From positions 124,001-188,000 of the forward strand of contig CAWIQF010000010.1 in assembly GCA_963838205.1 (NCBI GenBank): 64,000 nucleotides of DNA, in the 5' to 3' direction. Source of the stretch: CAIVVT01 sp963838205. Its GTDB lineage: Bacteria > Acidobacteriota > Terriglobia > Bryobacterales > Bryobacteraceae. Shown here one piece after another: positions 36,773 to 45,806 of this stretch (position 1 is its first letter; each line of letters opens with the position of its first letter). The notes beneath the pieces were generated by a model. That model was not told the DNA's origin and made no database searches. It worked only from the letters and a program-made list of their open reading frames with translations. Position numbers and translations under genes: made by a program.

Positions 36773-37618
36773 CCCGCCGCCTCACTGACCGGGCGTGCCT
36801 TTAAGCCGGATCTAGGCCCTTCGTTTTTCGCGCTTGCGGTTTCAGTCAATATGGATACCGGTGCTGCCCCGCCGGATCGCCCTTGGGCTAGGCTAGGGCA
36901 GGAACTCGTTTTCGGCCTCGCTCCCGGTGCCCACCCGAATGCGCGCTGCGTGGGATGGATTTGGCGGCACCTGGCACGTTCCCGATGTTCGTGTGGGCAG
37001 CCATGCTACCGGCGGCTGTTAACCGTGTCGCGGTCCCGCTGTGCCATGCTAGCCGCCGCGTGGACGAATCCCGAGCCTGAAGCCATTTTCGGGCAGGCTT
37101 CGCCCCTCTCAGTCACAGAGACCGTATACGGGAATCTTACCTTGTCGGAATCTCCGATGCCATCGCCGGAAGACCGGCGCACAATCGGGCAGGTTGCCCA
37201 ACGGTGCACAGAGCAGGCACTCAGCTTCGCGCCCGAACGCTACCGGGACGCCCTGACCCCTCGGCGCCGGGCAGCCGATCGACTTGACTCCGTATGCTCC
37301 GCCGCACCGCTTGGATTCCGCACGCCGGGCCCGGAGCCAGAAGTGAAAGTATGCCCGCGGGCAGGTTGATTGTCAAGCGCGGATGCATTTCGAACGATGC
37401 GCCTGCCCATCGCGAAGCCTCTCCACAGGCGCACGATCCACATCCGCGCCGGGTCGCGCGGCCCTCTCCGCCGCCTGACCGTCGGTCTTGCGCCATGCCG
37501 GTAGCATCGCATTCGTTGTTGCTGCTCTCGCCGCTCGGGCGGACCCCGGCCGCCTCGGACGCCTTCATCGCCGCAGTGAACGGTCACAGTTTTTTGCCTC
37601 TGGTGTTATTGTTTTGCT
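36773..37618. other. Intergenic region with no supported gene
   Basis: About 850 GC-rich bases between the divergent GT2 gene and the small hypothetical gene. Several open frames cross it on both strands but show arginine- and proline-rich, low-complexity composition typical of noncoding GC-rich DNA, and none has a ribosome site. It must hold the promoter of the polysaccharide run. Confidence 0.5.
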
Positions 37619-38119
37619 TTGGCCCCTATGGAGGGAATGCCGATTCGAGCCGATAGTCAGTCCATGGAACCGAACCGGGATTTTGTCATCCTGATCGACG
37701 CGTTAGGGCAATCGCTGCGATTGACCACAGGGCTGTGGATGGAGGTCCTGCGGACAGCCGAGGTCAACGGCTGGCAACCGGCGCGCACCGCGCCGCCGCC
37801 GCGCGACTGGAGTTTGTCCAAGCCTGTCAAGGAAGCTCAGCCGTGGGACGGCGATTACTTGGAACCGCGCGGGCAGCTCGTGACGCGCGCTGACGCCGTG
37901 AGTTTGGGGACGGCCCTTCAAAGCGCAGTTGGACTTTCGCCCAAGGCGGCTGCCGTCGCGGAGTTCTGTATCCACGACAGTTTCATGATCTGCCCGCTTT
38001 CGCAGGAGCTCCAGACCTACCTCAATGGCGGCTTGCAGCTCAGTTCCCAGACGCGCCACATTCTCGATGCGGGCTCACTCGCCCCGGAAACTACTGAAAT
38101 GCCCGAACGCGCGAAATAG
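37619..38119 (+). CDS. Small hypothetical protein
   Basis: A soluble protein of up to 166 residues. Protein-like segments include DFVILIDALGQSLRLTTGLW, VNGWQPARTAPPP and WDGDYLEPRGQLVTRADAVS, a pattern (W-D-G-x-Y, then a Q-L-V-T...D-A) seen in small unnamed bacterial proteins. The start is uncertain: ATGs at 37619, 37628, 37637 and 37664 are all possible, and the GGAGGG near 37630 is too close to the third to be decisive. No function is proposed. Confidence 0.55.
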   Translation: MAPMEGMPIRADSQSMEPNRDFVILIDALGQSLRLTTGLWMEVLRTAEVNGWQPARTAPPPRDWSLSKPVKEAQPWDGDYLEPRGQLVTRADAVSLGTALQSAVGLSPKAAAVAEFCIHDSFMICPLSQELQTYLNGGLQLSSQTRHILDAGSLAPETTEMPERAK

Positions 38120-38335
38120 CTCCCTTTTCGAGCCAGGCGCAACGCGGGAACGCGCCTCAGCTCCACGCCGGCGCGATGTCCCTTCCCACCGGCCCGCAGC
38201 GCGGCGGCGCCCGCGGCGGAGCGCGGTCCAATCCGCGATTTAGCGCGCTGGCCCGGCACTCTGCGCGCGCGTGCGCACATTCCCTGAAAATCCAGGCAAG
38301 GCCGCCTGCCGGTTCCAGTACAATTCAAAGGGACA

Positions 38336-39733
38336 ATGTCATCCAACCCTTCCCTGCTGCGGCAGCTCGGTCTTTACAGTGCCACCGCGATCGTCATTTC
38401 CAACATGGTCGGCCAGGGGATTTTCACGACCACCGGCTTCCTGGCCGGCGACCTGGGCGATCCGAAACTGGTCCTGCTGATCTGGCTCACCGGCGCGGTG
38501 TTCGCCCTGGCCGGCGCCTTCTGCTACTCCGAACTGGGCGTCAACTTCCCGGCCTCCGGCGGCGAGTATGTCTATCTGACCCGCGCCTTCGGACCTACCT
38601 GGGGCTTCATGAGCGGCTGGACCAGTTTCTTCGCCGGTTTCTCCGCGCCGATCGCCGTCTCCGCGCTGGCCTTTTCCGACTATGCTGGCTACTTCTTCCC
38701 TGCCCTGAAACAGGAAAACGCGCGCTTTCACTTCGGCTCGCCGGCATTCGGCCTGCAATTCGGCGGCGCGCAAATCGCTGCCGCGGCCATGATTCTCCTG
38801 TTTACTGTGCTGAACCTATTCGGCGTCAAGTTCATCGCCCGCGTGCAGAACACGCTGACCTCGATCAAAATTGCCGTGATGATCGGCTTCATCGTCCTCG
38901 GCCTGGCCATCGGCCATGGTAACTGGGCGCACTTGTCGATGAACGCCACGCGCACGGCCACCACGTCGTTGCCGGCACAGTTCGTCATCAGCCTGTTCTG
39001 GATCTATGTCGCCTACAGCGGTTGGAACGCCGCCACGTATGTCGCCGAGGAGTTGCGCAAACCCGAGCGCACTCTGCCGTTGGCGCTGACCATCGGCACG
39101 ATCCTCGTCGCCGCGCTCTATCTCCTATTCAACGTGGTGTTCCTCTACGCCGTCCCGCTGCAGCGAATGATCGACCCGCACGGCCACCCCATCGTGGCCG
39201 TCGGCTCACTGGCTGCGCATTCGTTGTTCGGCCCCCTGGGCGCGGCGCTATTCAGCGGGCTAGTCGCTCTGTCGCTGATGGCCACCGTCAACGCCATGGT
39301 CACCATCGGGCCGCGGCTGTACTACGCCATGGCTAAAAACGGCGCCTTCGTGCCCGCCGCGGCCAAGGTCCATCCCGAGTGGCGCACGCCGGTCAACGCC
39401 ATTCTCTTCCAAGGCGCTTGCGCGGCCCTGATGACGCTGGTCAACTTCGGCAACCTGATCCTGTACATCGGCTACCTGCTGAACTTCTTCGCCGTCCTGG
39501 CGGTCCTTAGCCTATTCAAATTCCGCGGCCGCCCGGGCTGGCGCAAGCTCTCCGTGGTCAGCTTCGCCTGGCCGCTGATCCCGCTGGTTTTCGTGGTGCC
39601 CGGCGTGTGGATGACGATCTACGGCGCGCGCCTGGCGCCGCTGACCTCCGCCGCCGCCGCTGTGACGCTCGGCTCTGGAGCGCTGTTCTATCACTGGAAA
39701 TTGCGCGGCGGAGCGGTGCGCGCCGAGCGCTGA
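38336..39733 (+). CDS. APC-family amino acid permease
   Basis: A 465-residue carrier with about twelve transmembrane helices. The first helix has the APC sequence SNMVGQGIFTTTGFLAGDLG. FALAGAFCYSELGVNFPASG and EYVYLTRAFGPTWGFMSGW are the conserved loop, and YVAYSGWNAATYVAEELRKP is the usual sixth to seventh helix region. It imports an amino acid, probably with protons or by exchange; the substrate cannot be deduced. Downstream lies a REP-like doublet that may terminate transcription. Confidence 0.9.
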   Translation: MSSNPSLLRQLGLYSATAIVISNMVGQGIFTTTGFLAGDLGDPKLVLLIWLTGAVFALAGAFCYSELGVNFPASGGEYVYLTRAFGPTWGFMSGWTSFFAGFSAPIAVSALAFSDYAGYFFPALKQENARFHFGSPAFGLQFGGAQIAAAAMILLFTVLNLFGVKFIARVQNTLTSIKIAVMIGFIVLGLAIGHGNWAHLSMNATRTATTSLPAQFVISLFWIYVAYSGWNAATYVAEELRKPERTLPLALTIGTILVAALYLLFNVVFLYAVPLQRMIDPHGHPIVAVGSLAAHSLFGPLGAALFSGLVALSLMATVNAMVTIGPRLYYAMAKNGAFVPAAAKVHPEWRTPVNAILFQGACAALMTLVNFGNLILYIGYLLNFFAVLAVLSLFKFRGRPGWRKLSVVSFAWPLIPLVFVVPGVWMTIYGARLAPLTSAAAAVTLGSGALFYHWKLRGGAVRAER

Positions 39734-39779
39734 AGCACTCCGTCCAGCCCCGCGCCATACCCGCTCCCAGCCGACAAGG

Positions 39780-39866
39780 CCGCTACTAATAGCGGCCTCC
39801 AAAAAATATGTCGCTTGTTTTGAGTGGCTTACAGGCCGCAGGGCGCTACACAGTAGCGGCTCGCCC
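39780..39866. repeat. REP-like hairpin doublet, copy 2
   Basis: CCGCTACTAATAGCGG (39780-39795) is identical to the first hairpin at 3134-3149. The second hairpin (GCTACACAGTAGC core, 39843-39860) and the trailing CTCGCCC also match copy 1 with small changes. It sits between the convergent permease gene and the TAT-protein gene. Confidence 0.7.
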
Positions 39867-39876
39867 CTGCCATGCG

Positions 39877-40815
39877 CTATCCGTGGTTCAGAATCCGATG
39901 CACGATCTCGGCGTTTTCCTTGACCTCATCCTTGACGCGCGGGAACATCCCCACGAAGACACCGTCGTTGGGCTTGAGGTACTCGAAGGCGGTGCGGAAG
40001 GCCGGCTCGACGCCCGCGCCGGTGATGCGCCCGGCGGCCAGAATTTTGAACGCGAAGCACGGCTTCTTGATCTGGCGCAGGACGTGGTACATGCGCGGCG
40101 GGTCGCTCTGCATGTAGATGTCGCCGGTCATCTCCATCAGCTCGCCGTGCAGCGCCTGGCGCCACTCCTGCTCGGTGCGCACGCGGTTGTAGACGCAGCC
40201 GGCGTAAAAATCGACATCCCAGCCCTCGTCCTCGGCGCGGGCGATAATCTCGGGGCGGTGGCTGCCGACGCCGACCATAACGCCCAGTTGGCGGGCCTGC
40301 TTACACCACTCTTTGACACTGTCGAGCTTGCCTTCCAGGAAGGCCTTGTTGACCACCTCGCCCTGGCGCTGCAGCGCCAGCGGTTGGAGGCGCTTCACGA
40401 GGTCCACCGAGTCGTCGCCGGCCGTCACCTGGATGATCAGATGCATGTGGCCGCCTTCGGAGCGGAAGCGCGCCCAGTCCTGGGGAGCACGGGACTTGTC
40501 CACGTAGTTGTAGGCGTTGATCCCATAGCGCGTGCACTGGTGAATCACCCCGACGACGCGTTCCTGGGTGTACCACTCCTGCATCATCGCGCCGTAGGTG
40601 CCGACGTTGTGGGCGTAGCCGTAGAACGGGTTCACGCCGAGCACCATGCGGCTGATCTCGACCTTGCCGAACTTCATCTTCGGCACCTGCACCGGCCCGG
40701 TCCCCGGCGCCGGCGGCTGAGCCGCAGTCTGCCCCGCCAGTACGGACCCTGCGCCCGTCAAACCGGCCGCCAAGGCCGCCCCGGACTGCAGAAAGCCACG
40801 CCGCGTATTCGCCAT
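39877..40815 (-). CDS. TAT-exported protein of unknown function, TIM-barrel-like
   Basis: A 312-residue protein beginning MANTRRGFLQSGAALAAGL, a clear twin-arginine signal. The mature part starts KMKFGKVEISRMVLGVNPFY and has alternating helix-strand character (GHMHLIIQVTAGDDSVDL, ARQLGVMVGVGSHRPEIIA, WDVDFYAGCVYNRVRT), compatible with an aldo/keto-reductase-like or related barrel, though the usual Asp-Tyr-Lys-His tetrad is not evident. Such proteins are numerous in Solibacter-type genomes and are unassigned. Confidence 0.7.
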   Translation of the reverse strand: MANTRRGFLQSGAALAAGLTGAGSVLAGQTAAQPPAPGTGPVQVPKMKFGKVEISRMVLGVNPFYGYAHNVGTYGAMMQEWYTQERVVGVIHQCTRYGINAYNYVDKSRAPQDWARFRSEGGHMHLIIQVTAGDDSVDLVKRLQPLALQRQGEVVNKAFLEGKLDSVKEWCKQARQLGVMVGVGSHRPEIIARAEDEGWDVDFYAGCVYNRVRTEQEWRQALHGELMEMTGDIYMQSDPPRMYHVLRQIKKPCFAFKILAAGRITGAGVEPAFRTAFEYLKPNDGVFVGMFPRVKDEVKENAEIVHRILNHG

Positions 40816-41368
40816 GATAAAGATCTCTCCAATCGAAAAGTCGAGTGCCCGCCGAATCGGCTCCCGGCCGCGAAGCGGCATCTTCCGGGCGCCGACTCAG
40901 GAGTCTAATCAGATCTTTATATATTCAATAGGCCGCTGTCCAGCACAAACCGCGCAGCCGGTTCATCCCCGGCCCCGGGAGGATCGCGCCACCTGGCCTC
41001 GGCAGGGCACGAAAACACGCGCCTGCCGCGCTTTGGCAACGTCGTGAGGAATCGAGATGAGTCGCAACCAGCCTCGGAAGATGTTGAATCGGGCGGAATC
41101 TCCTGGAGCCGTTCCAGCATGGCCCACCACGCCCGGATCAGCACACGCGCGTGTCCCCAAATGAAACCGGCGACCAAATCTAAGGCCCAAAGGCGCATCC
41201 TGCTGTGAACAGAGCAAATCGAATGCCAAACCTGCGCAGCGATCAGCCCATGGCCCGCGCCGATTTTCTCCGCATCGCGCCATCCGGACGCGCGCGGCGA
41301 TGGAATCAATCTTTTTGACGGGGACGTGTATCTTTGGAGAGGGTAGCGTCGTCTTGAAAGGTAGCCCA
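40816..41368. other. Divergent intergenic region
   Basis: About 550 bases between two divergent genes with no supported coding frame. It should contain both promoters. A minus-strand open frame across 40917-41369 has no recognisable protein features. Confidence 0.45.
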
Positions 41369-42580
41369 ATGAGGAAGAGTTTTTGTTTGTTATTGTTATG
41401 CGCGCTCACGGCGGCCGTAGGGCTGGCCGGAGCCGCGCAGACGCCCGCCGCCGCGCCACGCAACCGGATCATCGGGGTGGTGACCGCGGCCGATCAGGAT
41501 TCCGCCACGCTCACCGTTAAATCGGACGCGGGCGAGACTTACAAGGTTTCCGTGGCGGCCGCGGCCAAGCTTCTGCGCGTGGCCCCCGGCCAGACCATGG
41601 CTGATGCACAACCGATTCAATTCACTGATATTTCCGTCGGCGACCGCGTGCTTGGACAAGGGCCGTTGAACGACGCCCAAAAGACACTCCAGGCGCTGCG
41701 TGTCATCGACATGAGCCAAGCCGACCTGGCCAAGAAGCATCAGCAGGAGCAGGCCGACTGGCAGCACCGCAGCGTCGCCGGCACGGCCACCGCCAAGGAC
41801 GAACAGAGCGGCGCGCTGACGCTGCGGCTGCCCTCGATGGTGGCCGACGGTGAGCTGGTCAAAGTGGCCGTCTCGAATAAGACCGTGTTCAAGCGCTACA
41901 TCCCCGATTCGGTCAAGTACGCCGATGCCAAGCCCTCGACGCTGGCCGAAATCGGGACTGGCGACCAGGTGCGCGTGCTGGGCAGCAAAGATGACGCCGG
42001 AACCGTTCAAGCCGAGCAGGTCGTGAGCGGCGCTTTCATTACGCTCGCCGCCACCGTGGTCAGCGTCGATGCCGCGGCCGGCCTGGTCCAGGCCAAGAAC
42101 ATGCAGAACGGCAAGCCGTTGACCATCAAAATCACGGCTGATTCGAACCTCCGCCGGGTGCCCCCCATGGGTGGCGGAACGCCAGGTGGCGGCCAGGGCG
42201 GCGCGTGGACAGGCGGCGCGGGCGGCGGCGGGCAGCGGCCAGCGGGTGGCCCTCAGAATACGGCCCAAGCCGGATCGGGAAACGGCGCGCAGGGCGGCGC
42301 GGCAGGCGGCGGCCAGCGCCGGGGCGGCGATTTCTCCCGTCTCATGGAGTTCATGCCCAAAATCGCCGTGGATGGTTTGAAGACCGGCGAGACCATTGTC
42401 GTGGCCAGCAGCAAAAGCAGTAAGCCGGATGAAGTGACGGCTGTGACATTGCTGGCCGGTGCGGATTTTCTGGTGACCATGGCGCAGGCCCGGTCCGCCC
42501 AAGGCGGGCGTCCGGGCGCTGGCAACGGGCCCAGCATGGGGATGAACCTCGACGTGATGTCGATGGTTCCGGCGCAGTGA
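41369..42580 (+). CDS. Secreted DUF5666-like protein with glycine-rich segment
   Basis: A 403-residue exported protein (signal KSFCLLLLCALTAAVGLAGA) containing three to four related beta-rich units, each built as a 'transform the value, then state the parameter' OB-like repeat: RIIGVVTAADQDSATLTVKS, GTATAKDEQSGALTLRLPS and LAATVVSVDAAAGLVQAKNM. A Gly/Ala/Gln-rich linker of about 60 residues follows (GGGTPGGGQGGAWTGGAGGG). The gene lies 65 bases upstream of the TonB-dependent receptor, which has a similar glycine-rich insert, so the two may work together at the outer membrane. Function unknown. Confidence 0.7.
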   Translation: MRKSFCLLLLCALTAAVGLAGAAQTPAAAPRNRIIGVVTAADQDSATLTVKSDAGETYKVSVAAAAKLLRVAPGQTMADAQPIQFTDISVGDRVLGQGPLNDAQKTLQALRVIDMSQADLAKKHQQEQADWQHRSVAGTATAKDEQSGALTLRLPSMVADGELVKVAVSNKTVFKRYIPDSVKYADAKPSTLAEIGTGDQVRVLGSKDDAGTVQAEQVVSGAFITLAATVVSVDAAAGLVQAKNMQNGKPLTIKITADSNLRRVPPMGGGTPGGGQGGAWTGGAGGGGQRPAGGPQNTAQAGSGNGAQGGAAGGGQRRGGDFSRLMEFMPKIAVDGLKTGETIVVASSKSSKPDEVTAVTLLAGADFLVTMAQARSAQGGRPGAGNGPSMGMNLDVMSMVPAQ

Positions 42581-42645
42581 TCCCGCCCGCGCATCCGCCG
42601 CGGTTTTCTGCTGTTGTTCGATCAAATAGAGATGGGATTGGACTA

Positions 42646-45603
42646 ATGCGATTCATGTGTGTTTTTTCTCGTACCTGGCGCGGCCCGAGCCTCGCGCTGT
42701 TGTTTCTTTTGGCGCTGGCGCTGTGCGCCCCGGCGCAATCCACGCGGGCCAGTCTGAAGGGCTCGGTCATGGACCCCTCGGGCGCCGTGGTCCCCGGCGC
42801 CGTGGTCACCTTGCAGCAGGCCGGCGGCACGGCCAAGACAGCCACCGCCGACAGCCTGGGGCACTTCTCCTTCGTCGGGCTGATGCCGGGCGCCTACGAC
42901 ATCACGGCCCAAAAGACGGGCTTCGCGGTTTACCAGATGCAAGCGTTCCCGGTCAGCGGCGATGGCAGCATCGACATTCAGTTGAGCGTCGCCACGGAGA
43001 GCCAGGAGGTGACCGTCAGCGACGACAACACGCACGTCGAGGTGGATCCCGACCGCAACGCCAGCGCGCTGGTGCTCAAGGGCACCGATCTCGACACCTT
43101 GTCCGACGATCCGGACGAGTTGCAGGACGATCTGCAAGCCCTCGCCGGGCCCTCGGCCGGCCCCAACGGCGGCCAGATTTACATCGACGGCTTTTCCGGC
43201 GGGAGCCTTCCGCCCAAAGCTTCCATTCGCGAGATCCGCGTCAATTCGAACCCCTTCTCGGCCGAGTACGACCGTCTGGGCTACGGCCGCATCGAGATCT
43301 TCACCAAGCCCGGCATGGACAAGTTGCGCGGCCAGCTTTTTACCAGCTTCAACGACAACGCCCTGAACGCCCGCAATCCTTTCCTCTCCAATAAGCCCGC
43401 CTACCAGTCGAAAATGTACAGCGGCAACCTGGCCGGCCCGCTCACCAAGAAGACGTCGTTCACCCTCGATTTCGAGCGCCGCGACATCGCCGAATCCGGC
43501 ATCCTCATCGGCACACAACTCAACAGCAGTTTGCAGCCCACCCCGTTTGCGCTGTCCGTGCCCACGCCCAACTCGCGTATGACGCTTACGCCGAAGCTGG
43601 ATATCGCCCTGAGCGACAAGAATACCCTGACAATACGCTACCGCTGGGAAGGCGATGCCACCGACAACCAGGGCGTCGGCGGATTCAACCTCGCCAGCCG
43701 CGCCGTCAACGCCAGCAACCACGACAACATGGTTCAGGTCACCGAGACCTCTGTGCTAAGCGCCAAGGCGGTCAACGAGACGCGCTTCATGTACGACCAC
43801 TCCACCAGCAACAGCTTGGCCTTGAACGACGCGGCCGCCATCAGCGTCTCCGACTCATTCTACGGCGGCGGGTCCACCACCGGCCACGCCTGGGACACGT
43901 CGAACTATTACGAGTTGAACAACCTCACCACTTACACGGCCGGCGTGCACACGATTAAATGGGGCGGCCGCGCGCGGGAATCCATGATCAACGATTACTC
44001 GCCCTCGAACTTCAACGGCTCGTTTTCCTTTGTTGGCGGCTCGGCGCCGGAGCTCGACGCCAATAATCAGCCGATCATCGGCTCGGACGGCAATTTCGTG
44101 CTCGCGCCCGAGACCTCGCTCGAGCGCTACCGCCGCACTCTGGTCTTTGAGCAGTTGGGCTACACGCCGGCCCAGATGCAGGTCTTGGGCGGCGGCCCCA
44201 GCCTGTTCTCCATCGACGGCGGAAATCCGCTGGCGAATGTCAATCGTTTCGATGTGGGCATCTTCGTGACCGACGATTGGCGCCTGCGGTCCAACTTCAC
44301 GTTGAGCCTCGGCCTGCGTTACGAGAACCAGACCAACATCAGCAATATGGCCGATTTTGCGCCGCGCATCGGCTTCGCCTGGGCCGTGGATCAGCGCAAA
44401 AACCACGTCGCCAAGACTGTCATCCGTGGCGGCACCGGCTTCTTCTACGATCGCGTCGGCACTGGCTTGACCCTCAACGCTTTGCGCTACAACGGCACCA
44501 CCCAGCAGCAGTACGTGGTCGCGAATCCCACCTTCTTCCCCACCGTCCCTTCGCTCGCCACGCTCGCCGGAGACCTTCAGCCGACCTCCACCACCGAGAT
44601 TTACAAGGGCCTGGTCGCCCCGCGCGTCTTCCAGAGCGGCTTGAGCCTGGAACGGCAACTGCCCAAGAACACCGTCGCCACCGTTACCTGGGCCTTCTCG
44701 CGCGGCATGCATTACCTGCTCTCGCGCGATATCAATGCGCCGCTGGCCGACGGCGCTTACCCGTACGTCAATCCGAACCCGATCATGCTCACCGAATCCG
44801 ACGGCTTGTTCACCCAGAACCAGATGATCGTGAACATCAATTCGCGCATGAGCAAGAAAGTCTCGCTGTTCGGCTTCTACACCCTCGGCTACGCCAATGG
44901 AAACTCCGACGGCGGTTCGCCCATGAACCAGTACGACCTGAGCAGCGAATGGGGCCCGACGCGTTTTGACATCCGCCACCGCTTCTTCATCGGCGGCTCC
45001 ATCACCGCGCCCTTCAAGCTGATGTTCAGCCCGTTCATCACCGGCTCCTCCGGCGCGCCGTATAATATCACTACCGGCAACGATTTCAACGGCGACCTGA
45101 TCTTCAACGAACGCCCGGCCTTTGCAACCGACCCCAACGCCCCCGGCGTGGTCTCCACGGCCTACGGGCTGCTCAATATCAACCCGCAACCCGGCGACAA
45201 AATCATTCCGCGCAACTACGGCCGCGGCCCGGCGCAGTTCAACCTCAACCTGCGACTGGCCCGCACCTGGGGCTTCGGCAAGTCCAGGGAAACCGCCAAT
45301 TCAGGCGCGGGCGCCGGGCCGGGCGGGCCGCCCCCGGGCGGACCGCGTGGCGGGATGGGCGGCGGCGGGTTCCGCGGCGGTGGCCCGGGTGGCATGTTCG
45401 GGAGTGCTGACACCGGCAAGCGCTATAACCTGACGTTGTCGGCCTCGGCGCGCAACCTTCTGAATTACGTGAATCTGGCTTCGCCGGATGGCAACCTGAG
45501 CTCGCCTTATTTCGGCCAGTCGCTGGCTCTGGCCAGCGGCTTTGGCGGCGGCAATTCGGTTTACAACCGCAGGATCGATCTGCAGTTACGCTTCACCTTC
45601 TAG
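42646..45603 (+). CDS. TonB-dependent receptor with carboxypeptidase-regulatory-like domain (Oar-like)
   Basis: A 985-residue outer-membrane protein. After a signal peptide (SLALLFLLALALCAPAQS) comes a carboxypeptidase-regulatory-like domain (LKGSVMDPSGAVVPGAVVTL, GHFSFVGLMPGAYDITAQ). A plug-like region (GGQIYIDGFSGGSLPPKASI, FSAEYDRLGYGRIEIFTKPG) and a long beta-barrel ending in a final aromatic strand (IDLQLRFTF) follow. A Gly/Pro-rich insert near residue 890-925 (GGPPPGGPRGGMGGGGFRG) is unusual in a barrel. Such Oar-like receptors are greatly expanded in Acidobacteria and are thought to take up oligomers. It is followed by an intrinsic terminator. Confidence 0.9.
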   Translation: MRFMCVFSRTWRGPSLALLFLLALALCAPAQSTRASLKGSVMDPSGAVVPGAVVTLQQAGGTAKTATADSLGHFSFVGLMPGAYDITAQKTGFAVYQMQAFPVSGDGSIDIQLSVATESQEVTVSDDNTHVEVDPDRNASALVLKGTDLDTLSDDPDELQDDLQALAGPSAGPNGGQIYIDGFSGGSLPPKASIREIRVNSNPFSAEYDRLGYGRIEIFTKPGMDKLRGQLFTSFNDNALNARNPFLSNKPAYQSKMYSGNLAGPLTKKTSFTLDFERRDIAESGILIGTQLNSSLQPTPFALSVPTPNSRMTLTPKLDIALSDKNTLTIRYRWEGDATDNQGVGGFNLASRAVNASNHDNMVQVTETSVLSAKAVNETRFMYDHSTSNSLALNDAAAISVSDSFYGGGSTTGHAWDTSNYYELNNLTTYTAGVHTIKWGGRARESMINDYSPSNFNGSFSFVGGSAPELDANNQPIIGSDGNFVLAPETSLERYRRTLVFEQLGYTPAQMQVLGGGPSLFSIDGGNPLANVNRFDVGIFVTDDWRLRSNFTLSLGLRYENQTNISNMADFAPRIGFAWAVDQRKNHVAKTVIRGGTGFFYDRVGTGLTLNALRYNGTTQQQYVVANPTFFPTVPSLATLAGDLQPTSTTEIYKGLVAPRVFQSGLSLERQLPKNTVATVTWAFSRGMHYLLSRDINAPLADGAYPYVNPNPIMLTESDGLFTQNQMIVNINSRMSKKVSLFGFYTLGYANGNSDGGSPMNQYDLSSEWGPTRFDIRHRFFIGGSITAPFKLMFSPFITGSSGAPYNITTGNDFNGDLIFNERPAFATDPNAPGVVSTAYGLLNINPQPGDKIIPRNYGRGPAQFNLNLRLARTWGFGKSRETANSGAGAGPGGPPPGGPRGGMGGGGFRGGGPGGMFGSADTGKRYNLTLSASARNLLNYVNLASPDGNLSSPYFGQSLALASGFGGGNSVYNRRIDLQLRFTF

Positions 45604-45634
45604 CCCAACATCGAGGCATGGACAAAACCAGAGG

Positions 45635-45660
45635 ACGGGGCCGCGGCCCCGCCCTTTTTG
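45635..45660 (+). terminator. Intrinsic terminator after the TonB-dependent receptor
   Basis: A GC-only hairpin (CGGGGC-CGCG-GCCCCG) followed by CCTTTTTG lies 32 bases after the receptor stop. Confidence 0.75.
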
Positions 45661-45806
45661 CGACGCAGCGACCGTGCGGCCACAGTGAAAGCCCGCGATT
45701 TCACCGCCAATGCACCGTGTTCGCACCGTGAAAACACCGTAGTTTCGCGGTGCGCGCATGGTGAAAACACGGTCGCGCGGCGGTGAATTGCGCGGCCCGG
45801 AGCGGT

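Noticed and set aside
36851..37568. Open frames of 115-172 residues on both strands
   Set aside because: Low-complexity Arg/Pro/Ala composition, no ribosome site and no family resemblance.
40917..41369. A 150-residue minus-strand frame
   Set aside because: No recognisable features, and it overlaps the promoter and start of the secreted repeat protein.
43855..45189. Long minus-strand frames across the TonB-dependent receptor
   Set aside because: GC-rich codon usage leaves the antisense strand open. The plus-strand protein has a signal peptide and a full domain order.
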